The translations under genes were made by a program, and so were the position numbers. The notes beneath the pieces are model-generated. The model saw nothing but the letters and a program-made list of their open reading frames with translations. It was not told the origin of the DNA and did not search any database. From the NCBI RefSeq assembly GCF_000952155.1, contig NZ_JYON01000003.1, positions 227,565-291,564 on the forward strand: a DNA stretch of 64,000 nt, read 5' to 3'. This document shows positions 17,077 to 25,690 of this stretch, piece after piece. Position 1 is the stretch's first letter. Each line of letters opens with the position of its first letter. The DNA comes from Aliterella atlantica CENA595 (GTDB taxonomy: Bacteria > Cyanobacteriota > Cyanobacteriia > Cyanobacteriales > Chroococcidiopsidaceae).

Positions 17077-18186
17077 TTATCGAGAACTGACAACTTTCCA
17101 AGTAGTATCGCTAACATGATCGATACTTGGAGATGTACTGCTAACTAAGTTAGTTCCGTTCATCAACCAAATAGATAAGTAACCATCATCTTTGCGCCAG
17201 AGAATATCGGTTTGGCGATCGCTATTGAAGTCTCCCGTACCCACAACTTGCCATTTTTTGTCTGCGACTTGCTTGGGATTGAGCCAGCTACTACTAATTA
17301 AATTAGTGCCATCCATAAACCAAACAGACAAGTAGCCGTCTTGGTGTTGCCAAAGAATATCAGGTTTGCGATCGCTATTGAAGTCTCCCGTACCAGCTAC
17401 GCGCCACTTTTTGTCATCCAATTTAGGATTAAGCATTTTACTGTTACTCAAAGTAGTACCATTCATATACCAAACAGACAAGTAGCCATCTTGATGTTGC
17501 CAAAGAATGTCGGTTTGGCGATCGCTATTGAAGTCTCCTGTACCAACTACTTGCCACTTCTTATCGGTTACTTTAGGGCTAAGTGAAATGCTTCTAGTTA
17601 AAGTAGTACCGTTCATCAGCCAAGTTACTAAGTCGCCATCTTTGTGTTGCCAAAGAATGTCGGTTTGGCGATCGCTATTAAAGTCTCCTGTACCAACTAC
17701 TTGCCATTTGGGGTCTGCTTTTTGCGGATTAAGATAGCTGCTGCTAGTTAAAGTAGTACCGTTCATAAACCAAACAGATAATGTGCCGTCGTCTTTACGC
17801 CACAGGATGTCCGATTTACTATCGTCGTTGAAGTCACTACGATTTTGGCGATCGCAATCATCAGTTAGGCAATTATCATCGTCACCTTTGGGATTATCGT
17901 CGCCCACACGCGGTTGATTATCGTCGTCGCCTTTGGGATTATCGTCGCCCACACGCGGTTGATTATCGTCGTCGCCTTTAGGATTATCGTCGCCCACACG
18001 CGGTTGATTATCGTCGTCGCCTTTGGGATTATCGTCGCCAACACGCGGTTGGGAGCTATCATCTGCACCTGGATTTTGAGCAAATACAGGGCTAAAAGCT
18101 TGAGCTAGGGTAGCACAAGCAAGCAATGTTACTAAAGTGACTTTAGAAAGCGCCGGAATAACTGAGTACCGAAAAGCTGAAGGCAT
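17077..18186 (-). CDS. Secreted FG-GAP/VCBS-like repeat protein with Asp-rich tandem repeat
   Basis: A 369-residue exported protein. Residues 1-36 are a signal peptide (LLACATLAQAFSPVFA). Residues 46-105 are four exact copies of a 15-residue unit, QPRVGDDNPKGDDDN, which is acidic and likely flexible or Ca2+-binding. A Cys pair (C106, C111) follows. Residues about 118-369 hold five repeats of about 48 residues with the core DFNSDRxTDILWxxxDGxLxxWxMNGTxL, the FG-GAP/VCBS beta-propeller blade with its D-x-N-x-D-x-x-x-D calcium loop. It is probably a surface or extracellular Ca2+-binding beta-propeller. No partner is seen nearby; function unknown. Confidence 0.85.
   Translation of the reverse strand: MPSAFRYSVIPALSKVTLVTLLACATLAQAFSPVFAQNPGADDSSQPRVGDDNPKGDDDNQPRVGDDNPKGDDDNQPRVGDDNPKGDDDNQPRVGDDNPKGDDDNCLTDDCDRQNRSDFNDDSKSDILWRKDDGTLSVWFMNGTTLTSSSYLNPQKADPKWQVVGTGDFNSDRQTDILWQHKDGDLVTWLMNGTTLTRSISLSPKVTDKKWQVVGTGDFNSDRQTDILWQHQDGYLSVWYMNGTTLSNSKMLNPKLDDKKWRVAGTGDFNSDRKPDILWQHQDGYLSVWFMDGTNLISSSWLNPKQVADKKWQVVGTGDFNSDRQTDILWRKDDGYLSIWLMNGTNLVSSTSPSIDHVSDTTWKVVSSR
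17872..18051 (-). repeat. Four-copy 45-bp minisatellite inside the FG-GAP-like gene
   Basis: Four tandem in-frame 45-bp units encode residues 46-105 and are nearly identical at the DNA level. Copy number is expected to vary between strains by slippage, changing the length of the acidic linker without breaking the frame. Confidence 0.85.
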
Positions 18187-18610
18187 CTTTGAATTTGGTT
18201 ATAGAAGTGTGATTGCTGACTTAGTTGCATAGTTTGACTGAGAGTTTTGAGCAGTGAAGCGATCGCACTACTTTAATTTATCTCAGTAAAATCACTGAAC
18301 TTTGTCTTACTTAAATTCTAAATAATTTATTTTTAGACGGTGTTGAAGTTAACAGTCAATAGCATACATACTTAAGTATTTCAAAAAATTGTTTATGGCT
18401 GGAATACTTGCCAGGCAAAGGTTTTAGTCTTAACGCGCGAGTTGAATTACACAAGTAAAAAATCATACTTAAGTTACAAAGTATTTATAACTTAAGTAGT
18501 AAAAAGATAAATAGTAATTAATCGTTCAAGCGCAGGTTGTAAGATCGAGCGAAACGTTGTAGAGAATAAAGCGATCGCCCCGAATATTTGCTAAGAGCGA
18601 TCGCCGATGT
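18187..18610. other. Intergenic region, no gene seen
   Basis: 424 bp between the FG-GAP-like gene (its upstream side) and the glutamate dehydrogenase stop. It is A+T-rich with the recurring word ACTTAAGT (near 18370, 18470 and 18490) and two HIP1 sites near 18570 and 18600. No ORF, terminator or RNA could be supported. Confidence 0.4.
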
Positions 18611-19897
18611 CTAGCCATTGATGTAATAATCTCTTGTGCCTTTACCGTCGATGGCTTCGCCCAAGCGATTTAACCCATGTACGTAAGCGGCGGTACGTAG
18701 AGAAATAGCTTGCTCCTGGGCAATTTGCCAAATTTGCTTTGTCTCCTCAACCATTTTTTGCTTGAGTCGCTGGTTAACTTCTTCTATCGTCCAATAAAGC
18801 CCACTGCGGTTTTGCACCCACTCGAAATAACTAACGGTTACGCCGCCCGCATTGACTAAGATATCGGGAACGACATAAATTCCTTTAGCATCAAGAATTT
18901 TATCTGCCGCCGAACTAATTGGTCCGTTGGCAACTTCAAAAATAAATTTTGCTTTAATATTATTAGCATTTGCCGCAGTGATTTGATTTTCTAAAGCAGC
19001 GGGGATCAAAATATCTACATCTAAATTTAATAGTTCTCCATTACTCAAAACTTCATGTTCAACTATATTACAAACTGTTCCTTGACAGTAGATTGCTTTC
19101 ATCCCGCGATGGGCTTCTTTATACTTGCGAATACTAGGAATATCCAAGCCCTTTTTGGCATAAATAGCACCTTGAGAATCGCTAACTGCTACTACTTTAT
19201 AGCCAGTTTTGCATAGTAATTCGGCTATTTCTGCACCTGCATTGCCAAAGCCTTGAACTGCAACTGTGGTATCTTGGGGTTTGGCTTGAAATTTGGGCAT
19301 GATGGTTTCAATTGTATAAAATGCCCCTGTTGCTGTAGCTGTATCTCTTCCTAAGCTACCGCCTCTAGATAGTGGTTTTCCAGTAACAACGGCGGGAGTA
19401 ATTTGCCTATGAATAATACTGTATTGATCCATCATCCAACCCATAATCATCGAATTGGTATAGACATCGGGAGCAGGAATATCTATATCAGGTCCGATGA
19501 AATCAGCGATCGCGTCTATGTATGCTCTACTTAGACGCTCTAATTCCATCTTTGATAATTCTTTAGGGTTAATTGTAATCCCACCTTTAGCACCGCCAAA
19601 AGGCAAATTCAATACTGCACATTTGAATGTCATCCAAAAGGCTAAAGATTGTACTTCTTCTAAGGAAACGTTGGGATGAAAGCGAACTCCACCTTTGGTT
19701 GGTCCTCTTGTATCGTCGTAGCGCACGCGATAACCTTGAAAAATTCGCAGCGAACCGTCATCCATGCGTAGCGAAATTGAAACTGTTAAGCTAGCTTTAG
19801 GATATTTTAAATGTTCTATTGCATCTTCAGATATTGAAACATATTTTAATGCTTGTTCTAGTCTTTGTTTCGCGTCGTCAAATAGCGATCCTGACAT
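18611..19897 (-). CDS. gdhA: Glutamate dehydrogenase (Glu/Leu/Phe/Val family)
   Basis: A 428-residue NAD(P)-dependent enzyme interconverting glutamate and 2-oxoglutarate plus ammonium. The substrate Lys lies in the P-rich motif GGAKGGI, the catalytic Asp region is PAPDVYTNS, and the nucleotide fold carries VQGFGNAGAE. The start is placed at MSGSLFDDAK (ATG 19897), with AAAGG 7-8 bases upstream; a longer frame to 19933 adds 12 residues without a ribosome site. In cyanobacteria GDH supplements the GS-GOGAT route. It is monocistronic. Confidence 0.93.
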   Translation of the reverse strand: MSGSLFDDAKQRLEQALKYVSISEDAIEHLKYPKASLTVSISLRMDDGSLRIFQGYRVRYDDTRGPTKGGVRFHPNVSLEEVQSLAFWMTFKCAVLNLPFGGAKGGITINPKELSKMELERLSRAYIDAIADFIGPDIDIPAPDVYTNSMIMGWMMDQYSIIHRQITPAVVTGKPLSRGGSLGRDTATATGAFYTIETIMPKFQAKPQDTTVAVQGFGNAGAEIAELLCKTGYKVVAVSDSQGAIYAKKGLDIPSIRKYKEAHRGMKAIYCQGTVCNIVEHEVLSNGELLNLDVDILIPAALENQITAANANNIKAKFIFEVANGPISSAADKILDAKGIYVVPDILVNAGGVTVSYFEWVQNRSGLYWTIEEVNQRLKQKMVEETKQIWQIAQEQAISLRTAAYVHGLNRLGEAIDGKGTRDYYING

Positions 19898-20261
19898 ATT
19901 TTTAACCTTTAAAGAATATATCAAATCTAACAAAATCTATCTAAAAGTTTAATATATAAACTTTTAGGTCAAATCGATATAAATACTAATTTTGAAGGTT
20001 ATAATTTGATGGCTATTAATGGCAAATTTAATAGATATCTTTTATTTAATGTTAATGAAATTCAAATATAAATAAAATTTGCTGCTAGACTGTATCTCTA
20101 GACGTAGCAGTGTTATATCAAATACATTTTTATGGGCGCGGTGGCGCTGTGTCCCTACCGCCTTATACCGATGTTCAGAACCGCTTATAGAAAATCGCTT
20201 GCTGTATTGTTCACATTTTGTTACAAAAGTATAGAGAACTTCTATTCGGCGTAAAAACAAG
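19898..20261. other. Intergenic region with a dispersed GC-rich palindromic repeat
   Basis: 364 bp between divergent genes. Most is very A+T-rich. Around 20131-20165 a GC-rich piece (GGGCGCGGTGGCGCTGTGTC...) has GGCGGTA/TACCGCC-like halves and looks like the short dispersed repeats common in cyanobacterial genomes. No gene seen. Confidence 0.4.
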
Positions 20262-21056
20262 ATGTTCGGCGGACTAACTGGTTTCACCACTCCTACTGGC
20301 ACAGATTGGGGCGAACGAATGCTCAATACTGTTGCTAGCAAAACGATTCGCCATCTGTTCACGCAAAGCGAATCAGTAGAAGTCTCTGTACGTTGCTATC
20401 CTTCTAGCAAGCTATTACAGGGCAGTATAGACAACTTCAAAATGAGCGGTAAAGGCTTGACTATCCGCAAAGACTTTTGGGTAGAGGAAATGTCTTTTGA
20501 GACGGATGCTGTAGCTATTGACTTTAGCTCGGTATTAGGCGGCAAACTTACTCTCAAGCAACCTACTCAAGCTGTTGCAGAAGTAAAATTGACCGAAGAC
20601 GGGATTAATCGGGCTTTTACAGCAGAATTGGTCAAAAAACGCTTGCTCAACCTGACCGTACCTAGTTTGACGGAATTATCGGCTGGCGAGCCAGTTTCCT
20701 TTAGCGAGGTAAAGGTGGAAATTTTGCCTCATAATCAAGTGCGGATTTTGGCAAAAGCGGATTTGAACGCTGAGGAATTAGTACCGATTGTGATGACGGC
20801 AACTCTAGCAGTAGAAAGGCGGCGGCGCGTCACGTTTAATAATCCACAGTTTGAGACTGACACTGTAGCAGCAGCGCAAGCAGAAATATCGCGATCGCTG
20901 GCAGTAGCTTTTACTGAGATATTAAATAATATGGTAGATCTCGACCGTTTCGACCTTGACGGCGTGACAATGCGAATCAACCGTTTGGAAACCCAAGGAA
21001 AGCAATTAATTTTCAGCGGTTATGCTCAAATCGATCGCATCCCTAATAATTCGTAA
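20262..21056 (+). CDS. LmeA-like phospholipid-binding protein (DUF2993)
   Basis: A 264-residue DUF2993 (LmeA) domain protein, a family of lipid-binding BPI/TULIP-like folds associated with the cell envelope. The pattern SxxVEVxVxxxPSxKLLQGxI, then repeated short amphipathic beta strands, is typical. Cyanobacteria carry several such proteins of unknown role. It has no signal peptide, so a cytoplasmic or membrane-peripheral place is likely. Its last residues (NNS) and stop codon fall within an AATTCGT heptamer array (21045-21074), so the array has set the C-terminus. Start: ATG at 20262; no strong ribosome site. Confidence 0.85.
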   Translation: MFGGLTGFTTPTGTDWGERMLNTVASKTIRHLFTQSESVEVSVRCYPSSKLLQGSIDNFKMSGKGLTIRKDFWVEEMSFETDAVAIDFSSVLGGKLTLKQPTQAVAEVKLTEDGINRAFTAELVKKRLLNLTVPSLTELSAGEPVSFSEVKVEILPHNQVRILAKADLNAEELVPIVMTATLAVERRRRVTFNNPQFETDTVAAAQAEISRSLAVAFTEILNNMVDLDRFDLDGVTMRINRLETQGKQLIFSGYAQIDRIPNNS

Positions 21057-21074
21057 TTCGTAATTCGTAATTAT
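21045..21074. repeat. AATTCGT heptamer array
   Basis: About four head-to-tail copies of AATTCGT. The first copies overlap the end and the TAA stop of the DUF2993 gene. Related arrays occur at 34971-34999 and 51872-51915. Confidence 0.8.
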
Positions 21075-21231
21075 GGAGGAAATTAATAATTCATTGAGGT
21101 TTTCTGCTCCTTAATTTATTAATGGAGAAAGTAAAAATGCATAGCATCCTGTTTCAAGCCACCGACTTTAGGCGTAGGGTATTAATTATCAATTGTCGCT
21201 TTGCGGCTTGGCGCGGGGAGTAGAAATAGGC

Positions 21232-22359
21232 TTGAATTTTAGTTACTTTGCTACGGTTGCCCGTGGATTAGAACCAATTGCAGCCCAAGAATTAGAAAGT
21301 TTGGGGGCTAAAGAAGTCCGCCCTGACTTTACGGGAGTGCATTTTGCTGGCGATCGCGCTTTGCTATATAAAGTAAATCTGTGGGCAAGGACAATTTTTC
21401 GCGTATTAGTACCAATTGGAGAATTTCATTGTCCTAATGCTGAGATTCTTTATCGAGAAATTCAAAAAATAGATTGGCACGAGTATTTAAATCCAGAACA
21501 CACGTTAGCTGTAACTAGCACTGGGGGCAACAAAAAGCTCAATCATACTCACTTTACGGCGCTGCAAGTTAAAAATGCGATCGTAGACCAACAACGGGCT
21601 AAATTCGGGCAAAGGTCTAGCGTTGACGTGCAAAATCCAGATATCACGGTCAACGTTCATATTCATCAAGACAAGTGTACTGTCAGCTTAGATAGTTCTG
21701 GAACGAGCTTGCATCGGCGTGGTTATCGTCAAGCTATGGGTGCAGCACCATTAAAAGAAACTCTTGCCGCAGCGCTGCTAGACATGGCACAATGGAACGC
21801 TAGTTTGCCTTTTGTAGATCCTTTATGTGGTTCTGGGACTTTGCCTTTGGAAGCTGGTTTGAAAGCAATGAATATTGCGCCAGGTTTGCTCAGGCAGAAG
21901 TTTGGCTTTGAAAGCTTTGCCGATTTTGACCCCCAATTATGGCAGCAAATAGTTACAGCCGCCCAAAATAGTAAATTATCTGCACCTCAAGCACTAATTT
22001 GGGGAAGCGATCGCGATCCCGATATTATAGAGCAAGCACAAAGCAACGCAGAGCGTTGTGGCATTGCCCATCAAATTAAGTTTACTCAAGCTGAGTTAGC
22101 CCAAATTGAAGCACCAGCAGATTGCGGAGTGCTGATGCTCAATCCTCCCTACGGCGAACGTTTAGGAGATGTCAAAGAATTAGCAGCGCTGTACAAAGCT
22201 ATCGGCGATATTTGCAAACAACGCTTTAAAGGTTGGACAGCTTTTGTGCTAACTGGTAATAAAGAATTGGCGAAGAAAATAGGACTCAAAGCCGCTCGCC
22301 GCATTCCCGTGTATAACGGCTCTTTAGCTTGTACGTTACTTAAATACGAACTATATTGA
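21232..22359 (+). CDS. THUMP-domain RNA N2-guanine methyltransferase (RlmL/YpsC type)
   Basis: A SAM-dependent RNA methyltransferase of about 375 residues. The N-terminal ferredoxin-like plus THUMP region (FATVARGLEPIAAQELESLG; VNVHIHQDKCTVSLDSSG) binds RNA, and the C-terminal Rossmann part has FVDPLCGSGTLPLEAG (SAM site) and the catalytic LNPPYGERLG (NPPY for N2-methylguanine). It likely makes m2G in 23S rRNA, like the N-terminal half of RlmKL. The start is taken as the TTG at 21232, which gives MNFSYFATVARG as in homologues, with GGGGAG about 12 bases upstream; an upstream TTG at 21193 is less likely. Confidence 0.85.
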   Translation: MNFSYFATVARGLEPIAAQELESLGAKEVRPDFTGVHFAGDRALLYKVNLWARTIFRVLVPIGEFHCPNAEILYREIQKIDWHEYLNPEHTLAVTSTGGNKKLNHTHFTALQVKNAIVDQQRAKFGQRSSVDVQNPDITVNVHIHQDKCTVSLDSSGTSLHRRGYRQAMGAAPLKETLAAALLDMAQWNASLPFVDPLCGSGTLPLEAGLKAMNIAPGLLRQKFGFESFADFDPQLWQQIVTAAQNSKLSAPQALIWGSDRDPDIIEQAQSNAERCGIAHQIKFTQAELAQIEAPADCGVLMLNPPYGERLGDVKELAALYKAIGDICKQRFKGWTAFVLTGNKELAKKIGLKAARRIPVYNGSLACTLLKYELY

Positions 22360-22519
22360 CCAAAAATATTCTAAGCGGCTCGTAATCTACTCGTTTGTCG
22401 TGCTATACGTCGCCTTGACCGACAAAATCATTTTCCATAAAAATACTCCATCTAATTTAATAGATGAAGTGTATAACTACTAGCAAACATTTGAGACAAT
22501 CGCCAACTTATTTATTACA

Positions 22520-23314
22520 TTAGTCTTTTCTTTTTAGCTTGCCTTTACGCAAAAATGTTAATAAACCAAAAGCGCTTAGACCCAGTAATGTAGAAGGTTC
22601 GGGAACTGGGTTAGCAGTTAAAGTAGTAGCGTGCTCAATTGTATCTGCTGCAAGGTCGTTATTTAAAGCACTGGCATAACTAGCTTCAATTGGTTGCAAT
22701 CCTCCTTCTCCAACTAGGACTGAGGCTATGCCGTTTTCGTCCAGTGCTAAAGTTTTTCCTTCATATTCCACCAGCACATCTTTAACTAAGTTACCTTGAT
22801 AGAGAACTTGAATCGGCAGTGTCTCCCCTGCCGTCAATCCTGAAGGATTTTGCAGGGGCATAATCTCTAGCGGCAAACCAAATGGTTGTGAAAGTGGCTC
22901 TGACCAATCATAAAGTGCCTTAGTAGACTTGACATAATGACCAACTTCGTAATCTGGATTATAGATTTGTGCCTCAGCTTGTGAAACTTCTTCAAAGTTA
23001 TCTTCAGACTTTTGCACGTAAAAGCCGTTATCTAGAAAAGCTGTTAAGGCAGCAAACTCTCCATCGGGAGCGATTGTTACAGGATCTTCTTGCTGGTCAA
23101 TCTTCACAGGTACTAATTGTTTGTTGATATCATAGGCTGTAACTCCTCTGAATTTAGTTGGATCGTAAGGTTCGCTTCCTTCTTCAGGATGACCAAATAC
23201 TAACTGATATTCTCCATCTTTGTATTCAAACCAAACAGTATGAGCAAATACAGGTTGAATCAAAAATGGTACAAGAGCAAAACCTACAAGCAATTCTTTT
23301 AGCCGTCCGAGCAT
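22520..23314 (-). CDS. PEP-CTERM protein with DUF4198-like domain
   Basis: A 264-residue exported protein. After a signal peptide (MLGRLKELLVGFALVPFLIQ...VFA) it begins HTVWFEYKDGEYQLVFGHP, which matches the start of the DUF4198 domain, a periplasmic beta-sandwich often linked to nickel/cobalt handling. It ends with a PEP-CTERM sorting signal: VPEPSTLLGLSAFGLLTFLR followed by basic residues, so it should be processed by an exosortase encoded elsewhere. The start at ATG 23314 has an AGGA box; a longer frame to 23374 adds 20 residues before the signal peptide. The mature N-terminal His could be a metal ligand (inference). Confidence 0.8.
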   Translation of the reverse strand: MLGRLKELLVGFALVPFLIQPVFAHTVWFEYKDGEYQLVFGHPEEGSEPYDPTKFRGVTAYDINKQLVPVKIDQQEDPVTIAPDGEFAALTAFLDNGFYVQKSEDNFEEVSQAEAQIYNPDYEVGHYVKSTKALYDWSEPLSQPFGLPLEIMPLQNPSGLTAGETLPIQVLYQGNLVKDVLVEYEGKTLALDENGIASVLVGEGGLQPIEASYASALNNDLAADTIEHATTLTANPVPEPSTLLGLSAFGLLTFLRKGKLKRKD

Positions 23315-23541
23315 TATCTTGTTCCTCACTGCTAATATTTCCGTGTCGCTTTTGTCGTTGACTTGTTTACACAAAAGTACCTATGGTCAACCAAGGCAAT
23401 GCACCAGATGACTTGTAAATAAAAGTAAGAGCGCCCTAGTGACTGCAATAATTTGAGCTACTACTTACAAAGTCCTTCCGCACTATTTGCGCTTGTCCCT
23501 ATTTAGACCAAGTTACTAATTAAAACATTGCCTATCTCTGC

Positions 23542-23571
23542 AAAAAAATACAATGCCCTCCTTGGGCATTG
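23542..23571 (-). terminator. Orphan intrinsic terminator
   Basis: An 8-bp perfect stem CAATGCCC/GGGCATTG (23551-23558 with 23564-23571) has a 5-base loop and is followed on the minus strand by TA and then seven T (23548-23542). No gene on the minus strand ends here. The DNA to its right (23572-23817) has no supported coding frame, so it may end a small RNA transcribed leftward from about 23700. The rest of the 23315-23835 gap shows nothing else I can name. Confidence 0.65.
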
Positions 23572-23835
23572 ATAAGTTGATTGGAGAAAAAAAGTTGGAG
23601 TTTTGCTTAAAGCAATAGCCCAATGCTCGATGTGAAGAAATCTACAGTTCACCCTACTGATTAAAGGTGTAGGACGTAAGTGTTGGACTATGCAACTATT
23701 CAAGTCCTAAGTTTTTCAGCTAACGATCGCTATAAAAGTTAAGTTAAATTAAAAGATTGCTGTCCCAGCCGACAGTCAAGTTATAAGCATTGAAGATATA
23801 TACCCAACTTACTCTTTTTGGTAGATGCGATCGCT

Positions 23836-24063
23836 ATGAAAACTTTTAATCTCGTTGCTGAGGAATTACAAGAAACTCTAGACTTACTTACAGAGCAAGC
23901 TGCAGCCGAAAGTTTGCAGGAAGTAGTTAATTTACTAAATAGCAAATCTCCAAGCCTTTCTAGCGAAGTTGAATCAAATTTTCAAACCTGCACTTGGTGG
24001 GATGGAGATTATTACTGCCAAGACGAAAACTGGCAATGGCATCTATTAATCAGTGACCAGTGA
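23836..24063 (+). CDS. Small protein with Trp/Tyr/Cys-rich C-terminus, unknown
   Basis: A 75-residue protein I do not recognise. Residues 1-50 are acidic, Leu-rich and predicted helical (MKTFNLVAEELQETLDLLTE...), while residues 52-68 are aromatic and contain two Cys: TCTWWDGDYYCQDENWQW. A helical leader followed by a short Cys/aromatic tail is the layout of RiPP precursor peptides, but no maturation enzyme or transporter is encoded nearby. The start is the ATG at 23836; a TTG at 23818 would add six residues. No ribosome site is seen. The last three residues (SDQ) and the stop codon are supplied by a CCAGTGA heptamer array, so the original C-terminus may have been longer. Confidence 0.6.
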   Translation: MKTFNLVAEELQETLDLLTEQAAAESLQEVVNLLNSKSPSLSSEVESNFQTCTWWDGDYYCQDENWQWHLLISDQ

Positions 24064-24084
24064 CCAGTTACCAGTGACCAGTTA
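24051..24084. repeat. CCAGTGA/CCAGTTA heptamer array
   Basis: About five tandem heptamers (CAGTGAC/CAGTTAC) overlap the stop of the small gene at 23836-24063. An inverted counterpart lies at 24186-24210, so the two can pair across about 100 bp between convergent genes. Confidence 0.85.
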
Positions 24085-24185
24085 AGAATTAGTACCTAGT
24101 TACTGGCAATGGTCTGACCTATTAACTATCTCATCGTCAAGTTATTGGCTCCTTAGACAAGAGTATTTTCCTCTTTCTCTTTTAC

Positions 24186-24210
24186 CTGGTCACTGGTAAC
24201 TGGTCACTGT
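24186..24210. repeat. CTGGTCA heptamer array, inverted relative to 24051-24084
   Basis: About three and a half heptamers (CTGGTCA/CTGGTAA) end 5 bp before the stop codon of the UDP-glucose dehydrogenase gene (minus strand). Paired with the array at 24051-24084 it could act as a 3'-end hairpin for both convergent genes. Confidence 0.85.
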
Positions 24211-24215
24211 AAAAC

Positions 24216-25604
24216 CTATCTACCTACGCCTACGTATCTAAATCCAGCTTCAATTAGGGCTTCGCGATCTAAGAAATTACGAGCGTCAACTAATACGGGG
24301 TTGTGCATTAAACTTGCTACGCGCTGGTAATCTAAGGTACGAAATTGTTGCCAGTCGGTAACAAGTACCAAAGCATCGCAACCATCTGCCAAGCGTTCGA
24401 GGTCAGTTTCAACCAAAACACCAGCAATTCCGTCGCGCAAGCCCGATTGAGAAACAATGGGATCGTAGGCTTTGACTTTGGCTCCTAAGCGATTGAGATG
24501 CTCGATTAAGTTGAGTGCTGGTGCATCGCGCATATCGTCGGTATCTGGCTTAAATGTCAGTCCAAGTAAACCTACAGTTTTGCCTTTGAGGATTTTTAGC
24601 ACTTGTTGCAGCTTTTCGACCACAATTAGGCGCTGGCGTTGGTTAACGCTTACTGAAGCTTTGAGTAAATGCGCTTCATAGCCATAATCGTCAGCCGTAT
24701 GAATCAAAGCCGAGACATCTTTGGGGAAACAAGAACCACCCCAGCCGATACCTGCTTGTAGGAACTTGTTGCCAATGCGGGAATCTAAGCCTATGCCTTG
24801 GGCTACTTGAGTGACATCTGCACCTACACGATCGCAAATATTGGCAACTTCATTGATAAAGCTGATTTTTGTTGCCAAAAATGCATTGGCGGCATATTTA
24901 ATCATTTCTGCCGAACTTAGGTCAGTAACTAGCACTGGTACGGGGGGCATAGAGCGATCGCTCTTTACTTTACGCTCGACGATCGGCGCGTATAATTCTT
25001 GCATGATGGCGATCGCTTTGGGGTTGTTGCTGCCTAAAACAATGCGATCGGGATTAAATGTATCATATACGGCTGAACCTTCGCGCAAAAACTCTGGATT
25101 GCTGACTACATCAAAGCCTGCTACCTGCTCTAAAGCTGTTTCAGGGCTAACATTTCCTGCGCCAACTAAGGTTTTTTGGCGTTCGACGATGCCACTTTGA
25201 ACGATCATTCGCACCCAGTCACCAGAACCAATTGGCACTGTTGATTTATTAACGATTACTTTATAACCGCCGTCTAAGTTTTCGCCAATTCCCCGCGCTA
25301 CTGCTTCTACATAGCGCGTATCGCTTTCGCCAGTGGGCAAAGGTGGCGTACCGACAGCAATAAATAAAACTTCCCCATGAGCGACTCCCGCGCCCAAATC
25401 GGTTGTAAATTCTAATAGTCCGCTTGTACTTGCTGACTGCATAATCTCTGACAATCCTGGCTCAAATATTGGCGATTGCCCAGACTTCATGAGTTTAACT
25501 TTCTCTTCGTTGTTGTCAACGCAAATGACATGATGACCGATATGGGCTAGACAAGCACCAGTGACTAAACCAACGTAGCCAGTACCAATAACGCAAACAC
25601 GCAT
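24216..25604 (-). CDS. ugd: UDP-glucose 6-dehydrogenase
   Basis: A 462-residue NAD+-dependent enzyme oxidising UDP-glucose to UDP-glucuronate. The N-terminal Rossmann motif is GTGYVGLVTG (residues 7-16), the catalytic Cys is in GWGGSCFPKD, the Lys region is MIKYAANAFLATK, and the C-terminal UDP-binding domain has GLTFKPDTDDMRDAPAL. It lies 86 bp downstream of the UDP-glucuronate decarboxylase gene on the same strand, and the two probably form an operon making UDP-xylose for exopolysaccharide or envelope glycans. Length and motifs are complete. Confidence 0.95.
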   Translation of the reverse strand: MRVCVIGTGYVGLVTGACLAHIGHHVICVDNNEEKVKLMKSGQSPIFEPGLSEIMQSASTSGLLEFTTDLGAGVAHGEVLFIAVGTPPLPTGESDTRYVEAVARGIGENLDGGYKVIVNKSTVPIGSGDWVRMIVQSGIVERQKTLVGAGNVSPETALEQVAGFDVVSNPEFLREGSAVYDTFNPDRIVLGSNNPKAIAIMQELYAPIVERKVKSDRSMPPVPVLVTDLSSAEMIKYAANAFLATKISFINEVANICDRVGADVTQVAQGIGLDSRIGNKFLQAGIGWGGSCFPKDVSALIHTADDYGYEAHLLKASVSVNQRQRLIVVEKLQQVLKILKGKTVGLLGLTFKPDTDDMRDAPALNLIEHLNRLGAKVKAYDPIVSQSGLRDGIAGVLVETDLERLADGCDALVLVTDWQQFRTLDYQRVASLMHNPVLVDARNFLDREALIEAGFRYVGVGR

Positions 25605-25690
25605 AGTTTTTTTATCCTTAAATTGTTTGTAGTGAAACTAGGTAGCGATCGCACCATGTAGAGTCAGAACGCTAAATATTTTGATGTCAG

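Noticed and set aside
17872..18051. Possible CRISPR array (four regular repeats)
   Set aside because: The units are directly adjacent with no spacers, in frame within a gene, and encode an acidic repeat.
20042..20362. Minus-strand frame of 106 codons
   Set aside because: It overlaps the start of the DUF2993 gene and A/T-rich intergenic DNA; no family resemblance.
23503..23703. Minus-strand frame of 66 codons
   Set aside because: It contains the intrinsic terminator at 23542-23571 and has no protein-like pattern or ribosome site.
23315..23835. Cobalamin riboswitch upstream of the DUF4198 gene
   Set aside because: I looked because DUF4198 proteins can be metal-linked, but saw no B12-box or matching fold.
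24051..24210. Possible CRISPR or attachment site at the heptamer arrays
   Set aside because: Units are 7 bp head-to-tail without spacers and recur at several unrelated gene ends, so they are short tandem repeats.
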